From Bacteroidota bacterium (GTDB lineage: Bacteria > Bacteroidota > Bacteroidia > Chitinophagales > Chitinophagaceae): a stretch of DNA of 47,981 bases. This document shows, piece after piece, positions 7,347 through 16,020 of this stretch. The notes under the pieces were generated by a model, which saw only the letters and a list, made by a program, of their open reading frames with translations, made no database searches and was not told where the DNA came from. The stretch spans positions 1 to 47,981 of the forward strand of contig JAUZOA010000035.1 in the NCBI GenBank assembly GCA_030706685.1, read 5' to 3'. The position numbers and the translations under genes were made by a program. Every line of letters begins with the position of its first letter. Position 1 is the first letter of the stretch.

Positions 7347-9125
7347 TTACTGCTTTTCGAAAGAATCAGGGTATATAACTTTAAACTTCACGGGACTGTC
7401 CGGGTACCGAATCCAGGTAGTAAATTTTCTTTCACCTTCCTGTAATTCAATAATCCTGGCTCCCCGGCCAATTTTTCCATAACATTCAATACCGGAAACT
7501 GAGCCATACGCAAGAGCAATTCCTTCTTTGTACCCGATAAAATTACTATTGTGGTCATGTCCGCAGAATATTCCGATTATGTCTTTCGATTCCTTCATGG
7601 CCCCGAACAAACCTGAATTAAATTTAGGAGAGCAGACCGATTCTTCCTGGATACCTGTTGTTGAAGCGTTATAAAGGACATCGTTATATTCGGGGAGAGG
7701 GATATGGAAGAAAGCCAGCGAGGGGATTGTGGTTTTATTTTCTTTTTTAAATCTCCGGCTGTTCTGTTTATACCAGTTTATCTGATCGGGCCTGATCCAG
7801 TCATAACCTGCCTCCTGGGATAAACTGCTATGTGAATCCAGGAAATATAAGACAGCTTCATTTTTTCCCGAAATTGATGATTTGAGGCTGATCAGGTAAT
7901 TTCCATTGCCGGCCAGGCTATCAGGACCATTTTCCGCCAGGCAATATGGCCACCCCGTCACGATATTCATAATCTCTTTTCCTGAAAGTTCATACTCAAT
8001 ATCATGATTCCCCAATACAACTACCCACGGTACTTTTGTCTTGCTAATAGAAGCAGCCAGCGATCTCCAGGCGAGGTCAGTGTTCGCAGAACACACAATA
8101 TCTCCCGTCAATACGATCAGATCAGGTTTTTCCTGCCTGACTACCTCTGATAAATTCATCAAGGCGGTGTCTGACCGTGGTGAATTATACTTGTAATGAA
8201 TATCCGTAAACTGTGCAATCCTGAACTTTTTATTTTTGAAGTGCAATGCGGATGGAATATGTATGGGCCCGGCAGATGCTGAAGTATCTGTAAGCCATCC
8301 GGCAAAATCCGAGTCTACCTGGAACTCAATAACTCCCTTTTTTTTCAAAAATTCAATATGCTTTTTTGCTTCCTCACATTTGTGCTGTTTGTAATGATCA
8401 TAATTGATTGAAGGAACTACAGCGATATGATTAGTTCTACTCCAATCAATGGCATCTTCTGTAAGCCTCGTTCCGCTGTCGAACAGGAAATAACGGGATG
8501 CGATATTTTCACCGTTGCTCAGCCGTTCCTTTATCCGGGGAATATCGGCGACCCGGAAATACAATTTGCCTTTTCCGTCAAGCATCTCTTCAGGGATATG
8601 GTTGATAAAATAGGCAGTATTGAATAAATTATACCTGCTCAAAATATCCTTCAACTTCCTGTAGAAACCAGCTTCGGGATTGCGCAATTTTATATCGATC
8701 ATCAGCCTTATTTTCCCGCTGCACATTCTTGCCACTTCTTCCAGTGAAGGCGGATGGAATTTTCCTTTTACAGACCTCAATTTTTTTACTTCCTCCCATG
8801 TCAGGTCTTCCACCTGCGCAGGATTATCGAAGAAACGGTTGAAATTATTGTCATGATTCAGGATTAACATGCTGTCCTTCGTCGACCTGATATCAATTTC
8901 GAGCATGTAATAACCTCTCCGTATCGCTTCTTTAATCGAAGCAGGATCGTATTCTTCGAATTCTCCTCCCGTTATACCTCCCCGGTGGGCGATTAATTTG
9001 TATTGTCCCGGATGCGGGTCTGAATAGCCGTTTTCGTAGTAATGATTTCTTGCCTGGGAGTAAAAGAAGCAGACAACCGCTGACACAAAAGTCAGGAAAG
9101 ATGACGCTGCAGGAAAACCTTTCAT
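7347..9125 (-). CDS. Two-domain phosphoesterase: GDPD-like domain fused to calcineurin-like metallophosphoesterase
   Basis: A 592-aa protein with an N-terminal hydrophobic export segment. Residues about 42-285 are GDPD-like: H47-R48 (AHRGG), E76/D78 (LEIDI), H91 (NHD) and D144/K146 (MIDIK). The usual catalytic Glu is replaced by Asp in the last motif, and the PENT motif is replaced by EYDPAS. Residues about 300-565 are a metallophosphoesterase with the classic metal-ligand series: D308/H310 (FTDIHY), D342 (LTGDIV), N373-H374 (LGNHD), a later FFHIPLPEY and CGHDHN. The combination suggests sequential action: the GDPD domain releases a phosphomonoester and the second domain dephosphorylates it. 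That order is inference. The gene starts 10 bases after susD and is in the same operon. Confidence 0.9.
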   Translation of the reverse strand: MKGFPAASSFLTFVSAVVCFFYSQARNHYYENGYSDPHPGQYKLIAHRGGITGGEFEEYDPASIKEAIRRGYYMLEIDIRSTKDSMLILNHDNNFNRFFDNPAQVEDLTWEEVKKLRSVKGKFHPPSLEEVARMCSGKIRLMIDIKLRNPEAGFYRKLKDILSRYNLFNTAYFINHIPEEMLDGKGKLYFRVADIPRIKERLSNGENIASRYFLFDSGTRLTEDAIDWSRTNHIAVVPSINYDHYKQHKCEEAKKHIEFLKKKGVIEFQVDSDFAGWLTDTSASAGPIHIPSALHFKNKKFRIAQFTDIHYKYNSPRSDTALMNLSEVVRQEKPDLIVLTGDIVCSANTDLAWRSLAASISKTKVPWVVVLGNHDIEYELSGKEIMNIVTGWPYCLAENGPDSLAGNGNYLISLKSSISGKNEAVLYFLDSHSSLSQEAGYDWIRPDQINWYKQNSRRFKKENKTTIPSLAFFHIPLPEYNDVLYNASTTGIQEESVCSPKFNSGLFGAMKESKDIIGIFCGHDHNSNFIGYKEGIALAYGSVSGIECYGKIGRGARIIELQEGERKFTTWIRYPDSPVKFKVIYPDSFEKQ

Positions 9126-9135
9126 ATTTTCTGTT

Positions 9136-10743
9136 TTAATAGCTGGGATTTTGGTGTAATAAAGGATTAAGTACGATCTGTGGATTGGGGATAGGGAAGA
9201 TCCTCTTTCTGATATCCGTATTCGTCTTTACTCCCCAGTTATCTTCAAATTTGGCAAACCGGATCAGGTCATTCCTTCTCCATCCTTCATACGCCAGTTC
9301 TCTTGCTCTTTCATCCAGCAGTTCGTCCAGGCTAATAGTCGTGTACAGTGTTGCATTGGCTCTTTGTCTTACCATGTTCGCTAAGGCAACCGGTGTGTGC
9401 CCCATTGTAGGAGCGGCTCCCCTTAATAAGGCCTCTGCTTTGGTCAAAAGGATATCGGCATAGCGGAATACGGGCAGATCATTATTTTGATTCCGCGTTG
9501 TTGAAGTGCTGTCTGCCCTGAACTTATTTACGCGATATCCTATCGCCAGGCCCAGTTGATCATTCCCGGTCTCGAATGTTGCAAGATCCCGGAAAACAAT
9601 ATTGCGTGTGAATTCCAACTGATATACAACGGGAGCGGAAGGATTGGGCCCGCTGTAACTATTGTCTAACCCGGAATTGGTTGTGTTGATAGTAACAGGG
9701 TTGCCATTATAATAATACTGTTTCCCTGTCAAAAATATGTTTGTCCTGATATCCCCGGGACTATTGAGGAATTTATCATAGTATTCAGGTATCACTTTCA
9801 TAGAACCACTCGGATTGAATGGAAGACTGTATTTTTGCCGCAATGCAGCATGCAACCAGTACCTGGCGGGATAATGTGTAGTCTGATACGCATCGCAGGG
9901 AATGGCAAACAGGAAATCCTTGATCTGGGGGCCATTATCAATATCAAACATTTTCAGATAATTATTATCAAGCCCGATATCTCCCGCAGTGGTAGCATGT
10001 TGAATAATCATATCGCAGGCTTTCACCGCATCGTCATACCTTTTTATTCCTGTGTATACTTCAGAGTTGATATATAGCTTTGCCAGCAAGGCATACGCCA
10101 TCCACTTTGTGGTTTTACTATAGGTACTTATATCTTTATTTTCCCGCAGATCGGGGATTGATTCGTTAACCTCTTTTTCAATAAAGTTGAAAACATCTTC
10201 ACGTGAATCCTGGCTTTTGAGCTGGACGCTGGGGCCGAAATCTGTAATTATCGGCACCCCGCCAAAGTTGTCCATTAACAAAAAATAATAGAATGCTCTT
10301 AATGTTCGCATTTCTGCAATAGTGGTCTTTTTGAATTCGGATTGTTCGGAATTTGCAAGAAGTGGCATTATACTGTTAATCTTGCTGATCCCATTAAACC
10401 AGGTTGTCCACATTTCTCCTATGAAACGGTGGTCGCCATCAACCATGTGCAGGTGTAGTTGCTTGTATCTCGCCCCATCATACCAGTTTCCGCCGTTGGC
10501 AGTAATGATAGCGCCATCACCCGACAACTCCTGGACTAATATCTGGTCGATTACATAGGCAGAGGATGATAAGTACGTGTATGCCGGCCCGGTCAGGGCG
10601 ATGAAATCCTCTTGCGTTTTAGGAAAATTGTCAGGCGTTATTTCCGACTTTACATCAACATCAAGTTTGGTGCAAGACCATAACAGGGTGGAAGAAAGGG
10701 CAACAAAAAAAACGGTTTTAATAGTATTATATAAGAGTTTCAT
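9136..10743 (-). CDS. SusD/RagB-like outer-membrane substrate-binding lipoprotein
   Basis: A 535-aa protein with a lipoprotein signal peptide (lipobox LLWSC, Cys near residue 24). It has SusD features: early FPKTQEDFIALTGPAY, a helical TPR core including EMRTLRAFYYFLLMDNFGGVPI, and the C-terminal RYADILLTKAEALLR and ERARELAYEGWRRNDLIRF blocks. SusD caps the SusC channel and binds the substrate on the cell surface. The gene begins 13 bases after susC. Its partners downstream are phosphodiesterases instead of glycoside hydrolases, so the ligand is probably not a simple glycan; this rests on context only. Confidence 0.96.
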   Translation of the reverse strand: MKLLYNTIKTVFFVALSSTLLWSCTKLDVDVKSEITPDNFPKTQEDFIALTGPAYTYLSSSAYVIDQILVQELSGDGAIITANGGNWYDGARYKQLHLHMVDGDHRFIGEMWTTWFNGISKINSIMPLLANSEQSEFKKTTIAEMRTLRAFYYFLLMDNFGGVPIITDFGPSVQLKSQDSREDVFNFIEKEVNESIPDLRENKDISTYSKTTKWMAYALLAKLYINSEVYTGIKRYDDAVKACDMIIQHATTAGDIGLDNNYLKMFDIDNGPQIKDFLFAIPCDAYQTTHYPARYWLHAALRQKYSLPFNPSGSMKVIPEYYDKFLNSPGDIRTNIFLTGKQYYYNGNPVTINTTNSGLDNSYSGPNPSAPVVYQLEFTRNIVFRDLATFETGNDQLGLAIGYRVNKFRADSTSTTRNQNNDLPVFRYADILLTKAEALLRGAAPTMGHTPVALANMVRQRANATLYTTISLDELLDERARELAYEGWRRNDLIRFAKFEDNWGVKTNTDIRKRIFPIPNPQIVLNPLLHQNPSY

Positions 10744-10756
10744 GGCTTGGTTAATT

Positions 10757-13735
10757 TTAATTTATACTGACATTCATTCCGAATACAAAAGATCTTGTTT
10801 TAGGGTAGATATTACTGTCATCTATTCCCGGGGAAAGGCCGCCGATATTTACTTCCGGATCAATCCCTTTATAACCCGTAATTATAAAAGCATTGTTGAC
10901 AGTGGCGTACAATCGCAGCTTCCTGAAGGCCTGGCTCTTCAATTCCGGCGAATAGCTCAATGTAATATTATCCAGTCTCAGGTAATCTCCTTTTTCAAGA
11001 TACCGGGTTGAAGTATAGTTGGCAGTAGTATTTTTGACAGACTCATTCAGCGTTTCTTTCGAAACATTGTATCGTAATATCTCTGCCGGATAGTTAAGGT
11101 CGGCACGGGTAGCATTTAATATGGTATTGCCGAATGTACCCCTTAACAGGAATTCCAGGCTGAATTGATGATAGCGAATGGTATTATACCATCCTCCTAT
11201 AGCTTTAGGTTGAGCATTCTGTTTTGTTATTTTTCTATCGCTACTTGCCGGGCTGACAGTGAGGTTTCCGTTTTTATCTGCAAATTGTGATATTCCCTGG
11301 CTGTTTTCGCCTGCATATTCCCACAATGCAAATTGTCCAACCGGGTACCCTGCCTGCAACCGGAAAGCCAGGTTGCCGGATTGTCCATGCATGCCTACTC
11401 CATAGTAATCCACTGATTCAAGCTTGAAAATATCATTGCTCAGCGATACAATTCTGTTAGTATTGAATGATAATGTGAAAGATGAATTCCATTCGAGTCT
11501 GCGGTTTTTAACCGGTATCCCCTGGATCAGGAATTCCCATCCTTTATTTTCCATTTTTCCGACATTCGTAGTCAGCGTGTTCACATAGTATTGCGTGGGC
11601 GGTACTGAATAGGTCCATATCAGGTCATTTGTTTTCTTATTATAGTATTCTATCGTTCCCCGTAGCCTTCCTTTCAGAACACTAAAATCAATCCCTGTAT
11701 TCAATACACTGGTACTTTCCCATTTTAAATCAGGGTTTTCATTTTGCACCGGGGTAATACCTACGACATATTGCCCTGCCTGGTAAAATGTACCCGAGGT
11801 GCCATAGCGCAAAACACTGATCAAAGGATCAAAACCAATTGAATTTCCGCTGATACCATAGCCGATGCGCAATTTCAGATCGTCGAAAAGAGATAAGTGT
11901 TTCAGGAATTTTTCCTCATTCAGTCTCCAGCCAATGGAGGCTGAAGGGAACGTGCCCCATCTATTGTTTTTTCCGAATGCTGATGACCCATCCCGTCTCA
12001 CGGTAGCCTGAAAAAGATATTTGTTGGCATATTCGTATTTTACTCTTGCATAACCGGATATCTGGCGAAGAGTTGTCATAGCTGTTGTTCCATAAGAAGG
12101 AACATACCCGGTTGCGCCGCTGCCCAATCCCAGGTTATAATATCCGACTCCATCAGTAATAAAATTTATGTTGGAACTCTGAAAACCGTCTCCTGACTGA
12201 TCTTCCTGCCAGGAGTAACCAGCAAGCAGACCTATACTATGCGCTCCGATTTTTTTGTCATAGGACAGGTACGTCTCCAGCAGTTTGCTTCCTGATTCAT
12301 AGGTAGACCTGTCAGCTTCGCCATTACTGCCCTGCTTTAATCTTGACAGTTTGGAATAATAAACCGAATTGGTGTTCTGGGTGCTGTTAAGAGACGTGTT
12401 GATAACATATTTCAGGTCAGGCAATACTTTGTACTCAAGCCCGAAATTTCCAAACAGTTCTCTTATTTTAGTGTCATTCTTGTGTTGCATAATCAGGGCA
12501 ACCGGGTTAAGCGGATCATTGATCCTTTCCAGGTAATTTCCATTCTCATCTTGTACTTTCCTGGTAGGCTGGAATACCAGTGCATTCCAGAGTATGCTCC
12601 GTTGGTCTATCAGCGCTTGAATGTTAGTCAGAACAGCTCCTACGTTTATCAGAATTTTCAGCTTGTTATTCAATGCAGATTGTTGCAGCCGCCCCCGTAT
12701 AGTTAATCTTTCCAGGCTTGTACCCTTGATGATACCCTCGTTCTTAAAATGCTCAATACTGGAATTATACTGTGTCCTGTTACTTCCGCCGGACAATGAA
12801 ACGTTATTTCTGTATGATATGCCATTCCTTGTAATTTCATTCATCCAATTAGTGTTAACGTGATGCTCATCATCAGGACTTAAACTCAGTCCGTTTTTAT
12901 TTATGTAGGCACGGTATTCATCTGCGTTTAACATCTCAATTTTGTTCGATATAGTTTCCAGCGCCACAAAAGAATTGTAAGAAATTTCCTGAGCGTTTGC
13001 CTTTCCGCTTTTGGTGGTGATGATAATTACACCGTTGGCGCCCCGCGCTCCATATATAGCCGTTGCGCTCGCATCTTTCAATATATCTATTGATGCGACA
13101 TCATCTATTGGAGGGATGATGCTGTTGGGCATTCCATCTACTACAATGAATGGCTGTTGCGCCGCCCCTTCACGTATAGTGGATGGTCCACGTAAAATAA
13201 TTGACGCTCCACCGTAAGGGCTTCCGTCTTTAGATATATTCAGTCCCGGAACTTTTCCCTGGAGAGCCAGGATTGGATTGTTGATGACTCCTTTGTTTAA
13301 ATCGTCTGATTTTATCGTTGTGATTGATCCCGTTACGTCTTTTTGCTTCACTTCCCCATAGCCGATTACTACTACCTGATCCAGGGCGCTGTCTTTCCTG
13401 TTCATCCGTATCAATAATGCGCTCATATCATTCTTTATCACCACATTTTTTTCTATATACTGTTCATATCCGACATGGCTGAAATACAGGTTGTAGGAGA
13501 CCGCTATCTTTAAGCCTGCCAAAGAAAAGGTGCCTTCCTTGTTTGTAGTACCTGTAGCATCCGGCCCGGCATCGTTGTTTCCCGGCCTGGCGATTACGCT
13601 AACGCCTTCCATCGGGTTACCTCGTTCATCAAGTACAGTACCCCGTATCTGCGATGATTGCGCTGCTGCGCCTGTTGCTCCTGAAAAGAGAAAGCCTATC
13701 AGCAGTGTTTTGATTAGCCCTGTTAATTTTTTCAT
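10757..13735 (-). CDS. SusC/RagA-family TonB-dependent outer-membrane transporter
   Basis: A 992-aa protein. A signal peptide ending near GAAAQ is followed by a carboxypeptidase regulatory-like domain at about 30-110 (QIRGTVLDERGNPMEGVSV). The linker DQVVVIGYGEVKQKDVTGSITT leads into the plug domain (PLQ-like LALQGKVPGLNI, VVDGMPN, SIDILKDASATAIYGARGANGVIIITTK). The rest is the beta-barrel, ending RSFVFGMNVSIN with the expected aromatic and hydrophobic last strand. It has no N-terminal STN signalling domain although FecI/FecR-type genes lie immediately upstream. It imports the ligand captured by SusD using TonB energy and is the first gene of the four-gene operon. Confidence 0.97.
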   Translation of the reverse strand: MKKLTGLIKTLLIGFLFSGATGAAAQSSQIRGTVLDERGNPMEGVSVIARPGNNDAGPDATGTTNKEGTFSLAGLKIAVSYNLYFSHVGYEQYIEKNVVIKNDMSALLIRMNRKDSALDQVVVIGYGEVKQKDVTGSITTIKSDDLNKGVINNPILALQGKVPGLNISKDGSPYGGASIILRGPSTIREGAAQQPFIVVDGMPNSIIPPIDDVASIDILKDASATAIYGARGANGVIIITTKSGKANAQEISYNSFVALETISNKIEMLNADEYRAYINKNGLSLSPDDEHHVNTNWMNEITRNGISYRNNVSLSGGSNRTQYNSSIEHFKNEGIIKGTSLERLTIRGRLQQSALNNKLKILINVGAVLTNIQALIDQRSILWNALVFQPTRKVQDENGNYLERINDPLNPVALIMQHKNDTKIRELFGNFGLEYKVLPDLKYVINTSLNSTQNTNSVYYSKLSRLKQGSNGEADRSTYESGSKLLETYLSYDKKIGAHSIGLLAGYSWQEDQSGDGFQSSNINFITDGVGYYNLGLGSGATGYVPSYGTTAMTTLRQISGYARVKYEYANKYLFQATVRRDGSSAFGKNNRWGTFPSASIGWRLNEEKFLKHLSLFDDLKLRIGYGISGNSIGFDPLISVLRYGTSGTFYQAGQYVVGITPVQNENPDLKWESTSVLNTGIDFSVLKGRLRGTIEYYNKKTNDLIWTYSVPPTQYYVNTLTTNVGKMENKGWEFLIQGIPVKNRRLEWNSSFTLSFNTNRIVSLSNDIFKLESVDYYGVGMHGQSGNLAFRLQAGYPVGQFALWEYAGENSQGISQFADKNGNLTVSPASSDRKITKQNAQPKAIGGWYNTIRYHQFSLEFLLRGTFGNTILNATRADLNYPAEILRYNVSKETLNESVKNTTANYTSTRYLEKGDYLRLDNITLSYSPELKSQAFRKLRLYATVNNAFIITGYKGIDPEVNIGGLSPGIDDSNIYPKTRSFVFGMNVSIN

Positions 13736-13827
13736 TTATTAGTAAAATTTATTTCAAAAAAGTCCCCTTATGCAAATCCTGTTGTTTTTGCATTCAGACA
13801 TTTACAGTAGGATTGATCAGGTTTAAA

Positions 13828-14895
13828 TTATGGAGCCGAAATGGTCACGGTCGTCCCTTCTATGCTGTATTGCAGACTATGCAAGTCGCAGATAGTTTTA
13901 CATACAAATTCCAGGCTGTCGTTTTCTAAAAAAGTACCGGTAAATAATTTTTGTTCAATACCCGTTGCCGGATTAAAATGTATTGTTACACCAAACTTTT
14001 CTTCCATCTGTTTAAATACATCTTTCAGGCGGCAATTTTTAAACACAAGTTTGTTTTTTTCATTGGCCGGATTATCTTTTGCAATGTTTTTGGGCGCCCT
14101 GTTGACCGAGTTATTTCCAGGATTCCGTAGCAGGGAATAATTATTGAACCGGCCTTTGCTTACTATCAGTTGATCACCCGGACGTAATATCACGAAACTT
14201 TTCCCGCCTGCCGGATATTGCGGGCATACTCTTACGCTGCCTTCCAGCAACTGTACAGATACATTTCTTATATGATCCCGCTCAGACACTATGAACTGCG
14301 TGCCCAAAGCAGTGGTGGCAATCCCTGCCGCATAAACGGTAAAAGGCCTTGAAGCATCTTTACTTACGATAAATAGTGCCTTGCCTTTTAAATAAACTTC
14401 CCGCTTATTTTTCTCAAAGGCCGGTAAATATTGCAAAGAACTGTTGGGATAAATGGCAACTACGGAACCATCCTGCAGTCTCGTTTGTATTTCATGAGCT
14501 GTTTTATTTTCAATCATCTTCAATACAGGAACAGTATCTGTACCGGTGTTTATAACCCATTTTTTTTCAGGGGACCGGCTGCCTGTTTTTGTAAATAATT
14601 TTACTCCCGCAAAAAGAGCTACTCCAATGAAAGATGCTGCCACGCCGTACTTTACCAGTAATCTCATCAGGGAAGTCTTTGGAGGATTCAAATAACTTTT
14701 GCGGATACTATACAAAATCCTCTCGCTCACAGTTATGCTCAATCGTTTTTTCCTGTCTTTAAGCCAATCGTTTAAAGGAATATGCTTTTCAACTTCATCA
14801 GGATGCTGATTAAAATATTGCCGGATAATTTCTGCCTCTTTATCCGTACATTGGTTTCTTAAAAACTTTTCTACTAATTCCCTGTCTGGTTTCAT
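13828..14895 (-). CDS. FecR-family anti-sigma factor
   Basis: A 355-aa protein with a cytoplasmic N-terminal part (FLRNQCTDKEAEIIRQYFNQHPDEVEKHI), which by family contacts the sigma factor, and one membrane segment at about 83-101. The periplasmic FecR domain follows (INTGTDTVPVLKMIENKTAHEIQTRLQDGSVVAIYPNSSL, and the AAGIATTALGTQFIV stretch). The C-terminal STN-like DUF4974 domain (LVFKNCRLKDVFKQMEEKFGVTIHF) ends the protein. It lies between the sigma gene and susC. By analogy it receives a signal from the transporter and controls the sigma factor. Confidence 0.95.
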   Translation of the reverse strand: MKPDRELVEKFLRNQCTDKEAEIIRQYFNQHPDEVEKHIPLNDWLKDRKKRLSITVSERILYSIRKSYLNPPKTSLMRLLVKYGVAASFIGVALFAGVKLFTKTGSRSPEKKWVINTGTDTVPVLKMIENKTAHEIQTRLQDGSVVAIYPNSSLQYLPAFEKNKREVYLKGKALFIVSKDASRPFTVYAAGIATTALGTQFIVSERDHIRNVSVQLLEGSVRVCPQYPAGGKSFVILRPGDQLIVSKGRFNNYSLLRNPGNNSVNRAPKNIAKDNPANEKNKLVFKNCRLKDVFKQMEEKFGVTIHFNPATGIEQKLFTGTFLENDSLEFVCKTICDLHSLQYSIEGTTVTISAP

Positions 14896-14982
14896 TAAAT
14901 TCCAGTTATAAACGATTCGTATGAAATAGCATTAGCCCCTATGGGTTAACAATTTGGTAATGCGAAGGACTTTAAAGCGTAT

Positions 14983-15516
14983 TTAAAAACTTAGAATATA
15001 AGCGAGCGCTACAGCTTTTCTTACCGCTTTTAATGCTTTTGATATTTGATTTTCAACTGTTTTGGGAGAGATGGATAACTGGTTGGCTATTTCGGTATAA
15101 GTAAGACCTTCTTCGCGGCTCAGTATAAAAATTTTTCTGCATTCGGGTGGCAGGGTTTCAATGGCTTCTGATACTTTTATTATTAATTCTTTCCCGGCAG
15201 CCGTATCTCCGGCGATTACCGTATTTGCATTTTCTTTTATAGTTTCCAATGCCTTTCGTTCCGAAGCTTTCTTTCGTAAAATATCTATCATTATCGATCT
15301 GGCTACTCTCGCAATCTGTACTTCAATAGGAAAAGAATTTGATAAGTCGGTTCTTTTTTCCCATATTTTAATAAATGACATCTGAACCACTTCTTCAGCA
15401 ATATCTTCAGACCTGGTATTTTTCAGCACATAGAAATAAAATCTTTCATGGTACCTGTAATAGACCTCTTCAAATACAAGTTTATTCCCTTGTTTTATTT
15501 CGCCAACGTAATCCAT
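14983..15516 (-). CDS. FecI-type ECF sigma factor
   Basis: About 177 residues from the ATG at 15514-15516 (MDYVGEIKQGNKLVFEEVYYRY); a TTG six codons upstream is in frame but less likely. Region 2 is at about 20-80 (YHERFYFYVLKNTRSEDIAEEVVQMSFIKIWEKR). Region 4 is at about 115-170 (ETLPPECRKIFILSREEGLTYTEIANQLSISPKTVENQISKALKAVRK) with a clear helix-turn-helix. It heads the FecI-FecR-SusC-SusD-phosphoesterase locus and should direct transcription of the operon when the substrate is present. Confidence 0.95.
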   Translation of the reverse strand: MDYVGEIKQGNKLVFEEVYYRYHERFYFYVLKNTRSEDIAEEVVQMSFIKIWEKRTDLSNSFPIEVQIARVARSIMIDILRKKASERKALETIKENANTVIAGDTAAGKELIIKVSEAIETLPPECRKIFILSREEGLTYTEIANQLSISPKTVENQISKALKAVRKAVALAYILSF

Positions 15517-15749
15517 GGACTTGCAAATTGCCAAACTAGAGCAAAACCCGGAAATTAAGTTTTAGTTAAGTGGAGATGCCGGTTCTGTATTTCACTAAGT
15601 GTCATTTGTTTCGGCCAATTATGCCGAAAAGCAAAAACTTCAATTCAGAATATTTCCGGAAGGAATTTAGTGCGATAAGAAAAATGACAAGATTGAGCCC
15701 CTAAAACAAATGCTATGTTCTTGTTAAGTGCAAGTCTGACAGGAACTTC

Positions 15750-15798
15750 AAAAAAAAATGAAACCCGGCCTTTTGAAATCATATTCAAAAAGCCGGGT
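15750..15798 (-). terminator. Intrinsic terminator downstream of tRNA-Lys
   Basis: On the minus strand AACCCGGC pairs with GCCGGGTT, and the stem extends through CTTTTTGAA/TTCAAAAG. A T-run at 15758-15750 follows. It begins directly after the tRNA CCA end. Confidence 0.85.
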
Positions 15799-15874
15799 TG
15801 GTGACCCCGCAGGGACTCGAACCCTGGACCTACTGATTAAGAGTCAGTAGCTCTACCAACTGAGCTACGGAGTC
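15799..15874 (-). tRNA. tRNA-Lys (anticodon CTT)
   Basis: A complete 76-nt cloverleaf on the minus strand. The acceptor stem is GACTCCG/CGGGGTC with one G-U type pair, discriminator A, and encoded CCA at 15799-15801. The D-arm is AGCTCAGTTGGTAGAGCT. The anticodon stem is ACTGA/TCAGT around loop CTCTTAA, giving anticodon CTT (reads AAG, Lys). The T-arm is CAGGG-TTCGAGT-CCCTG. A terminator follows directly. A damaged tandem copy lies between this gene and the promoter. Confidence 0.97.
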
Positions 15875-15903
15875 ATTATTAATTTATTTTCTTCCCGTTT
15901 TAT

Positions 15904-15981
15904 GACCACGCCCCGATTCAAATCGGGGGACCTACTGATTAATCCCGATAGCTATCGGGATACCAACTGAGCTACGGAGTC
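15904..15981 (-). pseudogene. Decayed tandem copy of tRNA-Lys with palindromic replacements
   Basis: The 5' 21 bases (acceptor strand and start of D-arm, GACTCCGTAGCTCAGTTGGT) are identical to the intact tRNA-Lys, and so is the short stretch TTAATCAGTAGGTC. The 13 bases that should carry the end of the D-arm, the 5' half of the anticodon stem and the first anticodon base are replaced by TCCCGATAGCTATCGGGA. The T-arm is replaced by a self-complementary CCCCGATT..AATCGGGG hairpin. It cannot fold as a tRNA or present a Lys anticodon. It lies next to the promoter, upstream of the functional copy. Confidence 0.85.
15942..15961. repeat. Perfect 20-bp palindrome inside the tRNA pseudogene
   Basis: ATCCCGATAGCTATCGGGAT is identical to its own reverse complement. 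From memory, close variants of CCCGATAGCTATCGGG are frequent dispersed palindromes in Bacteroidota genomes; frequency in this genome cannot be counted here. Confidence 0.8.
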
Positions 15982-15993
15982 ATTTAAGGACTG

Positions 15994-16001
15994 CAAATAT
16001 A
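15994..16001 (-). promoter_or_regulatory. Bacteroidota -7 element for the tRNA-Lys transcript
   Basis: The minus strand reads TATATTTG, a full match to TAnnTTTG, 13 bases before the tRNA-like 5' end at 15981. A -33 TTTG box is not clear. It implies that the pseudogene and the intact tRNA are transcribed together. Confidence 0.6.
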
Positions 16002-16020
16002 AGAGAGATTGAGGAACCAG

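Noticed and set aside
15904-15981. Second functional tRNA
   Set aside because: 5' and short internal stretches match tRNA-Lys, but the D-arm end, anticodon stem and T-arm are replaced by palindromes, so it cannot fold as a tRNA.
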